Shown piece after piece: positions 34,595 to 45,226 of a stretch of DNA of 64,000 nucleotides (position 1 is its first letter; each line of letters begins with the position of its first letter). Origin of the DNA: Massospora cicadina. Lineage: Eukaryota; Entomophthoromycota; Entomophthoromycetes; Entomophthorales; Entomophthoraceae. The notes below the pieces were generated by a model. That model searched no databases, was not told the origin of the DNA, and saw only the letters and a list, made by a program, of their open reading frames with translations. The stretch lies in NCBI GenBank assembly GCA_022478985.1, contig JAKSZP010018534.1, positions 104,735 to 168,734 on the forward strand, written 5' to 3'. Made by a program: the position numbers and the translations under genes.

Positions 34595-34919
34595 ATTATT
34601 TCTGATCAGTTCTATCAGATCTCAAAATTTTGCGCATAATCCCTGGGTGTTATAAAGCCACATGTTTGACTTTCCCCACCGGATCACTCATTGCATGTGA
34701 TGAGGCAACTAATTGACTGAGAATTGAATGGCCTGTAAGTCCGCCAATGCTAGAACTGTGGCTAGCAATGGTGATTGCCAATCAGCAATGGTTGGAGGTG
34801 CTAGAACTCTAGCAGCCTGAACCCCCAGTCCTTTTTACCCCTGGCTGAATCGCCTGTATTCTGCCCTCCCCTCTTACTTTCCCTTAAATTTATTTTTTAA
34901 AGTATGGAGTTCTTAAAAT
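34595..34919 (+). other. LINE1 3' UTR
   Basis: Follows the end of ORF2 and ends A/T-rich (CTTAAATTTATTTTTTAAAG...TTCTTAAAAT) against the proposed right TSD (34920-34930). Confidence 0.5.
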
Positions 34920-34930
34920 TCTAGCATAAT

Positions 34931-35429
34931 TGGGTCAGCTTTTAGCTCTAACTTAAAATTTATAAAGGTTGGTTGTTCAAATTCTGGCACAATCACTTTT
35001 ATTTAATTACTTTTTATCATTTAAACTATTTATATAGTTAAAGCTAATATTGCAAGTGTAAGTAAAACTAAAAAAATGATGAGCCAATGTAGTAAAATAT
35101 AAAAGTTAGTTAAGTAGTTGATTTAGTAGTTTAGAAAGACATGTTACATACACAATGATTTTAAATATATTGAGATTTTTGGGTAGCAGTTTGGTGTTAT
35201 TTGATTGATTTGATAAGTTTATTTTGTTTGGCTGAGTGATTGATGGCTTTTGGTCAAATCAATAGGACACAGTTTAGTTTTGAGGGGTGATTATTATATA
35301 TACATATATATATATAATTGGTCAGTTGACTTGATTAGGCCAATGTTTCAGGTATAAGGTTGGCAGTTTTTAATATATTTAGTTTTATTATATAGTTGAT
35401 TTTATCAGTTAGTTATATGGTAAACTTTC
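34931..35429. other. AT-rich spacer
   Basis: No gene seen. It contains a TA-dinucleotide run near 35297-35317 (TATATACATATATATATATA). Confidence 0.5.
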
Positions 35430-36151
35430 AGATATCTATATATATTACCTCATTTTATCTATTTGGTTGATTTTATACATAAATCTATGCTAAATTTACT
35501 GATTGCCATCTACATTAATTCATTTCACTAAAATGGTGGATTTTATTGGTCACATTATATAAAAATGATAGCCATTTCTAGTGATTTAAATTCATCAAAC
35601 TATGATCTAATTCTTGCCTAGATTATGAATATACCCCCAGCCATAGGACATATATCATGTTAATATATATAATATCAATTGTTTGTTTCAATTGGTCACT
35701 CTATAGTAAATTTAATGATTGTCATCTACAATAATTCGTTTTAAACTTAGTCCTTTTGTTGGCCAACCTATGTAAAAATAAATCACACCCATAGTAATTT
35801 AAGCCCATCAGTTATGATCTCATACTTGCCTGGGCTTTGAAAATACCCCCAGCCATAGGACATATATCATATCAATATATATATTATCAATTGGTTTACT
35901 TAATTGGTCAATCTATAGTAAATTTACTGGTCTCCATCTACAATAATTCATTTCATATTTAGTCAATTTTATTGGTCACTCTATAGTAAATTTACTAATT
36001 GCCATCTACAAAATTCATTTTTAAATTTAGTTGATTTTATTGGCCAACCTATACAAAAACAATCCACACCTATAACAGTTTAAGTTCATCAGTCATGATC
36101 TTATACTTGCCTGGATTTTGAACATACCCTCAACCATAGGACATATATCAT
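35430..36151. repeat. Tandem repeat with a unit of about 212 bp
   Basis: Three units, anchored by CCATAGGACATATATCAT at 35641, 35853 and 36134. Each unit also carries TCTATAGTAAATTTA/CCATCTACA and TTGCCTRGRTTNTGAA blocks. The third unit is about 70 bp longer through an internal duplication of the TTTTATTGGTCACTCTATAGT block. AT-rich and non-coding. It ends abruptly where half-LINE copy 3 starts. Confidence 0.78.
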
Positions 36152-38000
36152 GTCAAAAAAGTAGTTAATCTTCCATTGCCACCTTCCCATGTCAGTTTTT
36201 CCAAATTATGTCCTCAAATCTGCTTCCTGCTGCCCCAATGTGGGGCAGCAGTGATCCACATCCCAGCATTTTCCAACCTGCAGGGAAATGCATTTGGATT
36301 GGTTCAAATAGTCCACCAAACTCTACTGGCTGATTTGTCCTTCCATGGGATTTAGCACTCCACCTTGCACACATCCACCTGTCTTGCCCCCACCTGCTTG
36401 TTCTCCCTCACTTCACAATTCAGTTTATCCTCAATGTCAACTATGGGTGTTTATTCCCATATGCTGACAAAGCAATAATCAAACTTTCCACTTCTGGATT
36501 TGCATCAGCTGGCTTTATCAATTTCCACCCTTTTAAGGCTATATTGATATAGGATTCCAAATAGAGGAGGATGCTGTAACAGTGGTGTTAACTCCTCTAA
36601 TTTATAAAAATACTCCCGTCCCTACTACCTGAACTTGTTTACCTGATGACACTACACTTGTGGTGTCCTTTGCTAACCTCCCTTCACATCTCTCCCCCCC
36701 AAATTTTGTATGAAAAGCTGATGTTGGGGCTTTTGGCTTATAGCACTCAGCCCAACCTAGTCCTCACCATTCCTTCTGGTGCAGAGCTCCTTTCTGCCCC
36801 TTGAGCCACTGCCACTATCATCTCAAATCACTCTATCATTGCCTAACAACTCCTCCACATGTTTGAATCACTGTGATGCCAGAGAATCTCTTTTGGGCTT
36901 GTAACAATAGTGGTCAAAAGATTTATCCCCTATGTTTTTGAGCTTGACCACTCTAAAAAACCTGCCCCCATGATGCTTCATCTGTTGCTATTTCTGAACC
37001 TTTGTCAGTGACATCTGAATGGGCTGTTTTATTGCCCCCTCCCACCCAACATTCTCACTTACTGGGTCACTATTGGAAATCAGCTTCCACCAAAACCTCC
37101 AGTCACACTCACCACCCTGGGTTAACACAACCAATCAGAGTCAGGTTTGGACCAAAATTTGCACCAAATCATCCACTCATTCACCCACATCCACCCACCC
37201 AAAGTATGCCTCCCCAATTCAAGTGAACCAGAATCCTTAGGCCCTATTAAATGAGGATGCTAAATAGGTGAAAATGGCCCAAATGGATATGAATGTGCCA
37301 AATTTTATAATCCTTTACTTGACAAAACCCTCCCAGACGCTATGCTCCTAAACCAATACCATCCCCTTCCAAAGTGACTACTAGTTTGACTGAGCAGCTG
37401 TGGCCTCGCCCCATTGCCACCATCTCCACAGAGCAGTGGCATAATCAGTTGATCAATTTCTATGAAGGGCTGAGCACTATTAACTTCCCCTGATTTCCCC
37501 AAATTAGCATGGGAGAAAATCACCAAATCGGTCAATGATGATGAAGATGTTATGCATGTGTGAGACTAGCAGCATTTAACCCAAATTATAAAATTACGAA
37601 GATAAACATAGCCAGTTTGGCTAACTTCCATATGCCCACCTTCAGGATGAAAATCATGTTGCAGAGCTAGTTGAGGCTGTCTTCCAAGCTGGTCTTGAGG
37701 TAAGCAACCGTTATATCAAACTCCTCCAACCCCACCACGCTGATGCCCCAACGCCGTTGCTCTCAGCTTTTATCCACTATATAAGCCAATACTCACCTGT
37801 CATAAAGGATAAGCCTGAAGAAGAGCTTCCAGACCCTTCCTCCCCCTTTGCCATGGTGGGTTAGCGGTAATCCACTCCCTGCCTGGTTGGAGGTTTTGTT
37901 TTGTTTTGTTGTTCCATTCATTTTTAGTTCTTGTTGTTTGTTCTATGAGCATTGATAATGTCCATCTCCTGGTCAACGTACCTTGAATAAAATTTAAATT
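36152..38000 (+). mobile_element. Half-LINE copy 3 (5' end slightly short)
   Basis: Collinear with copies 1 and 2. It begins just inside the family 5' end, so the terminal hairpin is missing. It keeps the internal stem-loop CTGCTGCCCC/GGGGCAGCAG (36228-36252, perfect), the ORF1 homologue, the conserved stop context GCCATGGTGGGTTAG and the tail CTCCTGGTCAACGTACCTTG followed by AATAAAATTTAAATT. The insertion truncates the 212-bp repeat array. No clear TSD. Confidence 0.75.
36253..37863 (+). pseudogene. ORF1 of half-LINE copy 3 (decayed)
   Basis: Shows the N-terminal block (FQPAGKCIWIGSNSPPNSTG, DLALHLAHIH) in the same frame as FPYADKAII, evidence for the ancestral start. Stops and indels follow. 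A Pro/Thr-rich linker is near 37000-37230. The C-terminal domain is recognisable near 37590-37780 and the end reads SPFAMVG-stop at 37861. No ORF2 follows; the shared tail comes within 140 bp. Confidence 0.7.
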
Positions 38001-38840
38001 AAAAAAATTTTAGTTTATATAGAGGATAGTAGCATAATGAGTTAAAACATTCGACTACTATGCTAGATTACAAGTTTGATTCTCATCCTAACATACTATT
38101 GAGACTTTGGCTACATAAAATACCCCAAAATCTCTAGTTTCCAGATTAATTAGCAACTAACCCACAAGAGTAAGTTTTTAGATTTGTAAGTCCCAGTGAT
38201 CAGCCTCTCCAGGTGGATAAGGTGCAGTTTCCTCACAGGAGCAAAAAGGACCCAAATCCCTAGTAGAGACTTTCACTGATCAGTGAACTAGCTCATGTGG
38301 TAGATGAGCAGTAAGTTACTGCCTCTTGAAAATTTTTAATTGCATCATTCAGTACTTTGCTAATGTACTAGGCCAATATTATGAAGACTGCTGGCCCATG
38401 TATTTTTACCTTCACTGGTTATCTTTTACTCTAAGTTTGTGGCAGCAACTCCCCTACTTTGCATAGGCAACATATCCCCATCAGTCAATTAATAACATCT
38501 GTAGGCCCAGAGCCCTACACCTATCAGGATGGCCTGCCTCTATCCTATCATCAATCCTTTTAATTTATAGTTGATTTCCCTTAGTCCCTTAATACAGATC
38601 AGCAGTCAGAAAAGTATGAATGGGTTTCTGGTAGCTCCAGGTAAAGGAGTGGTGGCGCTGACAACTCTCAGACCTTTAACCTACCCTTAAATGCCAAATA
38701 TACTATACAACTTGTTAAAGATCAAAGTGGGTGGAAGATTGTTTTTATTAAAGGAAAATTAATGTATTTATACTATGATAGGTACAAATGCCCCCTTTCA
38801 GTTATCCTGTTTAAACTGGGAATTGGTGACTACTCAACTA
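38001..38840. other. Unassigned stretch, probably part of LTR element G
   Basis: No gene seen. Just before the G primer site the minus strand carries a purine tract, CTGAAAGGGGGCATT (complement of about 38786-38800), followed by TGTACC. A second, unrecognised LTR could therefore end at 38785, leaving only about 75 bp of internal sequence. Confidence 0.35.
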
Positions 38841-38858
38841 CTCCTGTAGTGAGCGCCA
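38841..38858 (-). other. Primer-binding site of LTR fragment G
   Basis: The minus strand reads TGGCGCTCACTACAGGAG, two changes from the site in B, C and F. It adjoins an LTR-like start TGTTAAAT at 38861. Confidence 0.6.
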
Positions 38859-38860
38859 AT

Positions 38861-39479
38861 TGTTAAATTTTTTAGATCCATTTACTCTTTTTTGATAACA
38901 TTTCACTTCAGCTCCCTCAATTAACTGTAAAGGCTCCATGTATGTGCGTTGTTTCAATTGCTGATAATAATTTTATTGGTCAAAAATAGTAAGGAGTATA
39001 TTACTCTAACTGAGCTTCTTTTTAGCCAAGATGGTAATTAGGTACAACGCAAAAAATGGTGCTTTTCCTAATTTTAAATGATACTCTGGAATATCTGTAG
39101 GAATTCTTTTCACCTTCTGTAGGACTTAACCTTAGATCAGGTTCTGAGGTTCTTCTAGTCACTTCTTTAGAACTTAACCTAGGATTAGGTTCAGAGGTTC
39201 TTCTTTTTCTTATCACGAAGAATCTGTGGAGATAGCAATAAGGTAAAATAGGATCTCTATCCTTCCAAAGCTATAATCACAAAAGAAAAATAGTCTACGT
39301 TTTAATGAGTATTTGATCTTTTCTTAACTTTTATTGATAAAACATGAAGGGATTAAACATGGGTACATAAAATGGGACACATTGTAAAGCATTAAGAAGT
39401 GCTAATGTGTGACAACAGTTAGCCAGTCAATAATACTATATTTAATTACCTTTAAATAAGGTACAATTCTACAATAACA
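38861..39479 (-). repeat. LTR fragment G
   Basis: Starts TGTTAAAT next to the primer site. The end is uncertain: ACAATAACA at 39471-39479, or GGTACA near 39367. It contains a two-copy tandem repeat of about 47 bp (39117-39210) built on ACTTAACCTTAGATCAGGTT and ACTTAACCTAGGATTAGGTT. No coding sequence. Confidence 0.45.
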
Positions 39480-39491
39480 TGATGCTCTGAT

Positions 39492-40097
39492 TGTAATGGA
39501 CAAGTTTAGCTTGTTTGTTAGAATTCTGACTCAGATTCAGATTTTCCAATTCTGAGTCAGAGCGATTTTAAAATGCTTTTTGATTTGTTTTAAAAAATGA
39601 TTTTTGTTTTAGACATTTCAGGCGCTGGGTTGTGTCTTGGCCAATTTGTAGATTAGGCTTGTGAAAGCCTAATCAATGACTCAGGTGAGGCCCCAAAGCG
39701 CTACCTTTATAAGGCGCGCCTGCCCATTCCAAAGTTCACTTCATAATTTTCTCCCTATAATTTCCCTTTCCTGGGGAGCATTGTCAGTTGCTCCCCAGAC
39801 AAGCTCTTGTTGGCGGGTCATTTTTATTTTCCTGATTAAAATAAAGGTTGTTTCAAGGTTTGCATACCTTGCTTACCTGTTGGTCTTTTCCCTTGTCAAG
39901 GAGTTTTTTGAGTCTCTTGGTTTTACCAATTCCCCCAGAGGATTTGGCATAACCAATCAATAGTAGGTGAATGTTTAGTGCTGTCAGTGCCCCAAACCCC
40001 TCCCTACTCAGTTAGAATGCTTTGGTTGACTGTCAGTACACCGAAGTATTGTTCAAATATATGGCAGTCAGAGCTGGGGTTTTTCTGTCCATTACAA
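39492..40097 (+). repeat. 5' LTR of the TRIM-like element
   Basis: Contains TGACTCA at 39527-39533, TGAGTCA at 39553-39559 and TGACTCA at 39677-39683; a TATA-like TTTATAAGG at 39706-39714; and AATAAA near 39840 as a possible polyadenylation signal. The palindrome is partly decayed here but perfect in the 3' LTR. Confidence 0.85.
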
Positions 40098-40827
40098 TAT
40101 TCTGAAGTCATTGTGTGCTGCATGCTGCTGATCCCCAGTTTGGTCTGACCTCAGTGGTCACTTGGTCCCAGTTGTCAAGGAACCAGCACCGGTGGGAGCC
40201 AGTGACTGATGGCCAACCCTGGATTTGAAGTGACCATCAATTTAATTTCCCAGTGGGCCCTCCTGCCCACCAGGGATTTGGCAGCACTGAGGGGACCTGC
40301 CCCAGCAAGGCTCCCTCACCCGTGGATGGTCTGCCCAGAAAGGGGTTGGACATCCAGCCACGCTGCATTGTGCACCCCTCTCACGTTTTCTTGGAAAAAG
40401 CGCCTTCCCAGTCAGGATGGGAAGACCATCACCAATGGGAGCTTGGGAGGGGGGTGCAAGGCAGCCAAGAGCTGTGCATGCGGTCTTAGGCTGGGGCCGT
40501 TCAGCCATGCTGAACTGTGCATCCCTCTCACATTTTCTTGGTGAAAGCGCCTTCCCAGTCAGGATGGGAAGACCATCGCCAATGGAAGCCTGGGAGGGGG
40601 CGCGACACAGCCATGTGCTGGGCGTGCATCCTCATGCCAGGTGGACTGATTCCAGAAGCCCAGTATCAATTTGCTCTCAACATTTGTTGTTTCCTTGAGG
40701 GGCCCAGAGTTTATCTGGGCTAATTTTCCCAGGGCTCAAGGTAACTCGCCCCAGGAAGCCCTTGTCATGGCGGCTTTCCACTGTGGGGCCCCTCTTTGAG
40801 GAGGGGTCCTCCTTTAGCAGGGGGTGA
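40098..40827 (+). repeat. Internal region of the TRIM-like element, with 147-bp duplication
   Basis: GC-rich, 730 bp. Two copies of a 147-bp unit are anchored by GCCTTCCCAGTCAGGATGGG at 40402 and 40549. Overlapping open frames (for example 40209-40544) exist only because of high GC and the duplication; they match nothing I know. No primer-binding site is recognised at its left edge. Confidence 0.7.
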
Positions 40828-41431
40828 TGTAATGGACAAGTTTGTATCATTTGTTACATTCTGACTCAGATTCAGATTTTCTGAATCTGAGTCAGAGTGA
40901 TTTTAAAATTTTTTTGATTCATTTTAAAAATGATTTTTTGTTTGGTCATTTTGGGCGCTGGGTTGTGCCTCAGGCAATTCATAGATTAGGATTGTGCAAG
41001 CCTAATCAATGACTCAGGTGAGGCCCCTGAAGTGCTGCCTTCATAAGGTGCGCCTGCCCATTCCAAAGTTCACTTCAGAATTTTCTCCCTAGCATTTCCC
41101 TTTCCTAGGGAGCATTGTCAGTTGCTCCCCAGACAATCTCTGGTCAGCAGGTTGTTTTTATTTTCCTGAATAAAATAAAGGTTGTTTCAGGGTTTGCATA
41201 CCTCATTTACATGTTGGTCTTTCCCTCATCGTGGAGTTTTTTGAGTCAGTTGGTTTCAGACCAATTCCCTCAAAGGATTTGACATAACCAATCAATAGCA
41301 GGTGAATCTTTGGTGCTGTCGGTGCCCCAAACCCCTGCCTACTTGGTTAGGATGCTTTGGTTGACTGTTGGTGCATTGAAGTATAGTTCAAATATATGAT
41401 GGTTGGAACTGGGGTTTTTCCATATTTTACA
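40828..41431 (+). repeat. 3' LTR of the TRIM-like element
   Basis: Collinear with 39492-40097. The terminal CATTACA is mutated to TTTTACA. It carries the perfect palindrome described separately. Confidence 0.85.
40860..40896 (+). promoter_or_regulatory. 17-bp palindrome with paired TGASTCA sites
   Basis: TCTGACTCAGATTCAGA and TCTGAATCTGAGTCAGA are perfect inverted repeats around TTT. Each arm has a TGA(C/G)TCA motif (40862-40868, 40888-40894), the consensus of Gcn4/AP-1-type bZIP activators. A third copy is at 41010-41016. Binding is inference; the motifs are direct observation. Confidence 0.55.
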
Positions 41432-41823
41432 CTGATGCAATAAATAAAAAAAGTAATTGAGGTGGGTAACCTTAAGACAAATATACTGCACTGAGATTTT
41501 TTTAGCCAGCACTCATTTCAAATGTGTGTTGAATAAAAATTGCATTAGAGTGGAAGCAGGAATTACCCTGCCAGGCTAACCTCCCTTGATGCAAGTGATA
41601 AAGAAGTGCAATGTTTGACAAAAGTTATCCACCAGTCTTTTCCATAATTGATTTTAGCCTCAATCAGGAATCTTCTTACACTCAAGTGATTTTCCCACTC
41701 ACTGCAAAGTACTGGAGACATAAACCAATGTCTGTCATAGCTACCTGCCATACTAGGATCTTGGTTAACCTTGCCAATTACTCCTTAACGCCTGTGTTTT
41801 TCCCAGGCTGTGTGATAACTGAA
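41432..41823. other. Spacer between TRIM-like element and gypsy D
   Basis: AT-rich. It starts with the CTGAT TSD. Short frames on both strands do not resemble known proteins. Confidence 0.45.
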
Positions 41824-42535
41824 TGTCAGACAATTACAAATATGATGTATTGAAAAAAGAGTGGTTCAGAGGTAAATGATGAAAAGATCAGCCAAAAGAC
41901 CCTGGATTTCCTGGTGTAACCCTTAAATTGGGGTAACAATTCTATTATTAATCAGGCAAATAAAATAAGTTTGGGTGGTCAGATTGCACCAAATCGTCAG
42001 CCAAATCTGGGGAGTTCATTGGAGGCTCCTCTCCAGGCCACTTCTATTTTAGTACAGCCTACCCCATGGAGACTGGCCCCTTTTATAGGGTTGGAGGAGG
42101 TTCAGTAAAGTGAAAATATTTTCCTGCCTTCTGATTGGTCCAAATTTTTAAAAATCCTTGCATCACAGGTTCATTTTCCTGGCTGTCACTTCTCCATCTG
42201 CCCCACATTGAAGCGAGGTGAGTCCCAAATGATCTGATAGGTTAATTTTTTAATATTACCTAATTTGGACATAAGGTAAGCAATTTAGACTTTAAGCCTT
42301 GACATTTAAATACTAGCCTCAACTTATTATGAGTGTTTGCTTCTTACCACCCTCGCCACTACCAAAAAAAAGCTTATAAAAATCTTTATTAGATTAAAGT
42401 AGTATTATTTTATTATAGTAGTTGATTACACCTAAATATTATCCCGCAGTTGAGAACAACTTCTACTGCAAATTATTGTTGGAAATTAGGTGAATAACGC
42501 ACCTGCAAGCATATACTAAAGCTTAAAAACCAACA
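41824..42535 (+). repeat. 5' LTR of element D
   Basis: About 712 bp, TGTCAGACAATTACAAA to AAAACCAACA. Clearly related along its length to the A LTRs (blocks GGAGGCTCCTCTCCAGGCCA, CCCCTTTTATAGGG, TTCCTGCCTTCTGATTGG). Confidence 0.87.
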
Positions 42536-42537
42536 AG

Positions 42538-42555
42538 TGGTGCTCACTACATGGG
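42538..42555 (+). other. Primer-binding site of element D
   Basis: TGGTGCTCACTACATGGG, two bases after the LTR and one change from the majority site. Confidence 0.8.
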
Positions 42556-42581
42556 GTAATAAACCACAAAGCACTGTTAAA

Positions 42582-44400
42582 ATGGAGGGTGTTTATGTTA
42601 ATAACCCTCAAAACCTCCCTGCGGTTTCTAATCCCCAGCTAGATGCTTTAGCCCAGCAGCTAGCCAGCAAACTATCTCAGCTTAAACACTGAAACAGCGC
42701 ATCTTCCATGCCTCTCATGAGGTTCCAATTATTCCAAAACCCTCTTTCAGGAACAAGTTTACCCAGTACAAGGGCAGTATTGCATCCTTCATCTTTGTTT
42801 ATGAATTTAGGATGGAAGAATCAAAATGACCAGCTGAAACACAAAAATATCCTATCCTGCTTGAGTCATATGGCTCAGAAGATCATGGTTCCCCATATGG
42901 CCACATTTACCATCTGGCAGGAGGTTAAACAAGCGCTGATTGAAGAATTTGGCTCCAAGCAGAGCTTACAATGGCAAAAACAGGCCTTTATGTGCATTAT
43001 CCTGCAAGAGGGAGAATTGATCCCCTCATTTGTTGAGCAATTCTATACAAATCTTAACTCTATGCTGTCCAAGCTGCTTCCTCTAGATGATGCTATTGCT
43101 GCTATCATGGCTAGCTAGGAGTCTTATCCCTCTTTAGCAATGCATATCTCCGCATATAAGCACAACTTCAAAACTGTACAAGATATCAAAGAGGCACTGC
43201 TAGCAGTGGCTGAATTTTATGAACCTGAACTTCTGCAAAGAGCTCCAAAGTGATAATCAACTCTGACCCCTCCAGCCTCTTCTACTGCTGTATACCTCTG
43301 GAACCCAGCTTCTGCAGAGCTGCAGTGATGAGATACTCCTCCATCATGTGAGGATACCCAGAAAATACTGGCAGTTATGGGGCAGCGCTCCCCTCCAGTC
43401 TCAGTTCAAAAAGCTCAGCCAGTGAAGTCAGTCATCACTTTGCCTTGTTCTCCTCTTTCTTAGCGGTCTACTAAGGTGGATAAAATATCATGGCCCTCCA
43501 AGATGCTGTCTCAATATCCCTCATCCTCACCTCAGACTGCCCCTAGTTCAAAACCTGCAGTCATGGGAAGACCAAGTCTGGAAGTTTTGAATTACACTTC
43601 CAATTGGGCAGGTTTTCTCTCGAAGTTACTCAGGTGAATTCTCCAAAAAAGCGATAAAATAAAGTAAAAACAGTTTATAAATCGACCTAATTTTTATTAT
43701 TAGAAGAATGTATATTTATAGGTTTTGAAAGGGTTTGGGATCTATCTGAGCTAACTAATCGCTAAATGATCAAATCTTCTATCCCTTGATTTGGGAAGAT
43801 ACTGATTGTTCTTATTAACCCTGATAAATTTAGATAAATTACGCTCTCCTTCTGATAGTGCCAGGGGAATCAGTGTAGTAGAATTTTTAGAAATGAGAGA
43901 ATTCAGTGAAATCTTGACATCAAGCCTACCACTTCTAAGGCAAATTTTAAAGTCATTACGCTTTCAACACCTCCCCCAAAGGTTGGTACAGCTACAATGC
44001 TCCCTTCAAAAGTCAAAAGGGTAGATGAGAGTGACAAAGCCCTCCCCTGTGAGGAGACTAAGCCAGTTTCTCCATCCTCTCTTAGTAACTTGTTGAGGTG
44101 CTTGACAATCCCTCTGATGACGAGTCTAAAGGGGGTGTTGAAGATGCAGACTATTATGTTTTAGGAGCCCCAATGGAAGTTCAGGTTCTGGATAAGTTGA
44201 TTCCTGAAAGAATTGATATAGCCACGATACCACAACAAACCTATCTACAACAGTTGTTGAGGTTTTCTGAAGTGATCAATACTGCTAGTGATGCTGACCA
44301 GCTTATTGGGACAGTGATCTGATAAACCCAGCAGGTTCATACCCTCCAATATATTAAAGAAAAATACCCTGCAATGGCTCAACGCCTTTCCTCCACTCTC
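42582..44400 (+). pseudogene. gag of element D (decayed)
   Basis: Starts at ATG 42582 with MEGVYVNNPQNLPAVSNPQL and a QQLASKLSQLK helix. A stop at about 42690 is followed by a 136-codon frame (42708-43118) with the capsid block FTIWQEVKQALIEEFGSKQS. Decayed sequence continues to about 44330, including the acidic spacer with DNPSDDESKGGVEDADYY near 44105, shared with A and E before protease. The likely product is the particle protein. A zinc knuckle was not located; about 43600-43950 contains sequence not shared with A or E. Confidence 0.72.
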
Positions 44401-45226
44401 CATTTGAAGGAGGTTCTCACCTTCCCCCTGCTTTTGGTAACACAAAAACTAAGGTAGAGGTTGTCATCAATCAGGTGTGCGTTCTAGCCATCCTTGATAT
44501 GGGCGCTCCATGGAATGTATCCCCTTCAAAGCTCATCAACAAAACAAGTTAACTCCTGACCTGGACTATTCACAAAAGTTCAGAACTGCAGGGCCCAACA
44601 ACATGCGAGTTATTGGAGCCTACTCTTCTCTACCCATATTAATTGGGAAACTCCTACTGTCTGCCCCCTCTGTGGCATTATACAATAACGCATATGACCT
44701 ACTCATTGGCACTCAATTCATGATTAAGTATGACGGAATCATCAATATGAATTATGATTTCTCTCCATTCTATTTTATGAAGTTTCCCTAGTCTACAAAC
44801 GATGGTCCCGAGGAAAAATTTATTTGTGTATTTAAGTACCCTTCATCCATCCTCACCCTTACTTATACCACGACAGGCAGAAATACAAAAAGTTTCCTGA
44901 CTTTGTGGATAATTCAGAGGCATTCCATTGTATGCGTCAGAGGAGGTAGTAGTCAAAGCGGGTGGACAAAAGGTGATTAAACCAAAATTACTATGCAAAT
45001 TCCCCCACAATTGCCTTCTGCAATTAACAAGCATTGATAGAATAAGCCCTTTGGAACCTTGGGTGTTGCCAGGTATCCTAGACCCTGCCTACCAGCGACC
45101 TATAAAACTTCTTCTGGGGAATCTCACTAACAAGGCCATGGTTGTAAAAAAGCATCAGGAGATTGTAAAAGTCCTGCTGAATAAAATTGAGGACATCCAA
45201 CGAGTCTATTATATTAAGTCTATGCT
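44400..45226 (+). pseudogene. Protease and linker of element D
   Basis: Active-site region ILDMGAPWN near 44495 keeps Asp but has DMG for DTG, with a frame break right after. Next comes VIGAYSSLPILIGKLLLSAP, then LIGTQFMIKYDGIINM, as in E. Frame 44928-45275 gives the linker (PWVLPGILDPAYQRPIKLLL) and runs into element E at 45227. Confidence 0.75.

Larger units (their letters stand above)
19561..34919 (+). mobile_element. LINE1, a large non-LTR element split by gypsy C
   Basis: Flanked by TCTAGCATAAT at 19550-19560 and 34920-34930 (11 bp). The first 60 bp include an 8-bp hairpin, CACTTTTT/AAAAAGTG (about 19589-19609), like the 5' hairpins of LINE2 and the half-LINEs. Order: very long ORF1, ORF2 (AP-endonuclease, RT, C-terminal CxxC-H-C), about 320-bp 3' UTR, A/T-rich end. 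Gypsy C interrupts ORF1. Without it LINE1 is about 8.0 kb. Many stops and frameshifts make it dead. Its 3' tail does not match the LINE2/half-LINE/SINE tail. Confidence 0.8.
39492..41431 (+). mobile_element. TRIM-like short LTR element with perfect TSD
   Basis: LTRs 39492-40097 (606 bp) and 40828-41431 (604 bp) surround only 730 bp. Termini TGTAATGGAC and GTCCATTACA are inverted repeats in the first LTR. The TSD is CTGAT at 39487-39491 and 41432-41436. A purine tract, AGCAGGGGGTGA, directly precedes the 3' LTR, fixing plus orientation. No gag or pol is present. The 5' junction lacks the TGG primer site used by the other LTR elements here. It must rely on proteins of another element. Confidence 0.87.

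Noticed and set aside
35430..36151. CRISPR-like direct repeats
   Set aside because: Units of about 212 bp without short repeat/spacer alternation, in a eukaryotic context, are a satellite-type tandem array.
40209..40723. Overlapping ORFs of 68-111 codons in the TRIM-like element
   Set aside because: They arise from GC-rich sequence and a 147-bp duplication. Adjacent frames are open as well, and nothing marks one as coding.
39492..41431. Two unrelated solo LTRs
   Set aside because: A perfect CTGAT duplication outside both LTRs and a purine tract before the second show they are one element.
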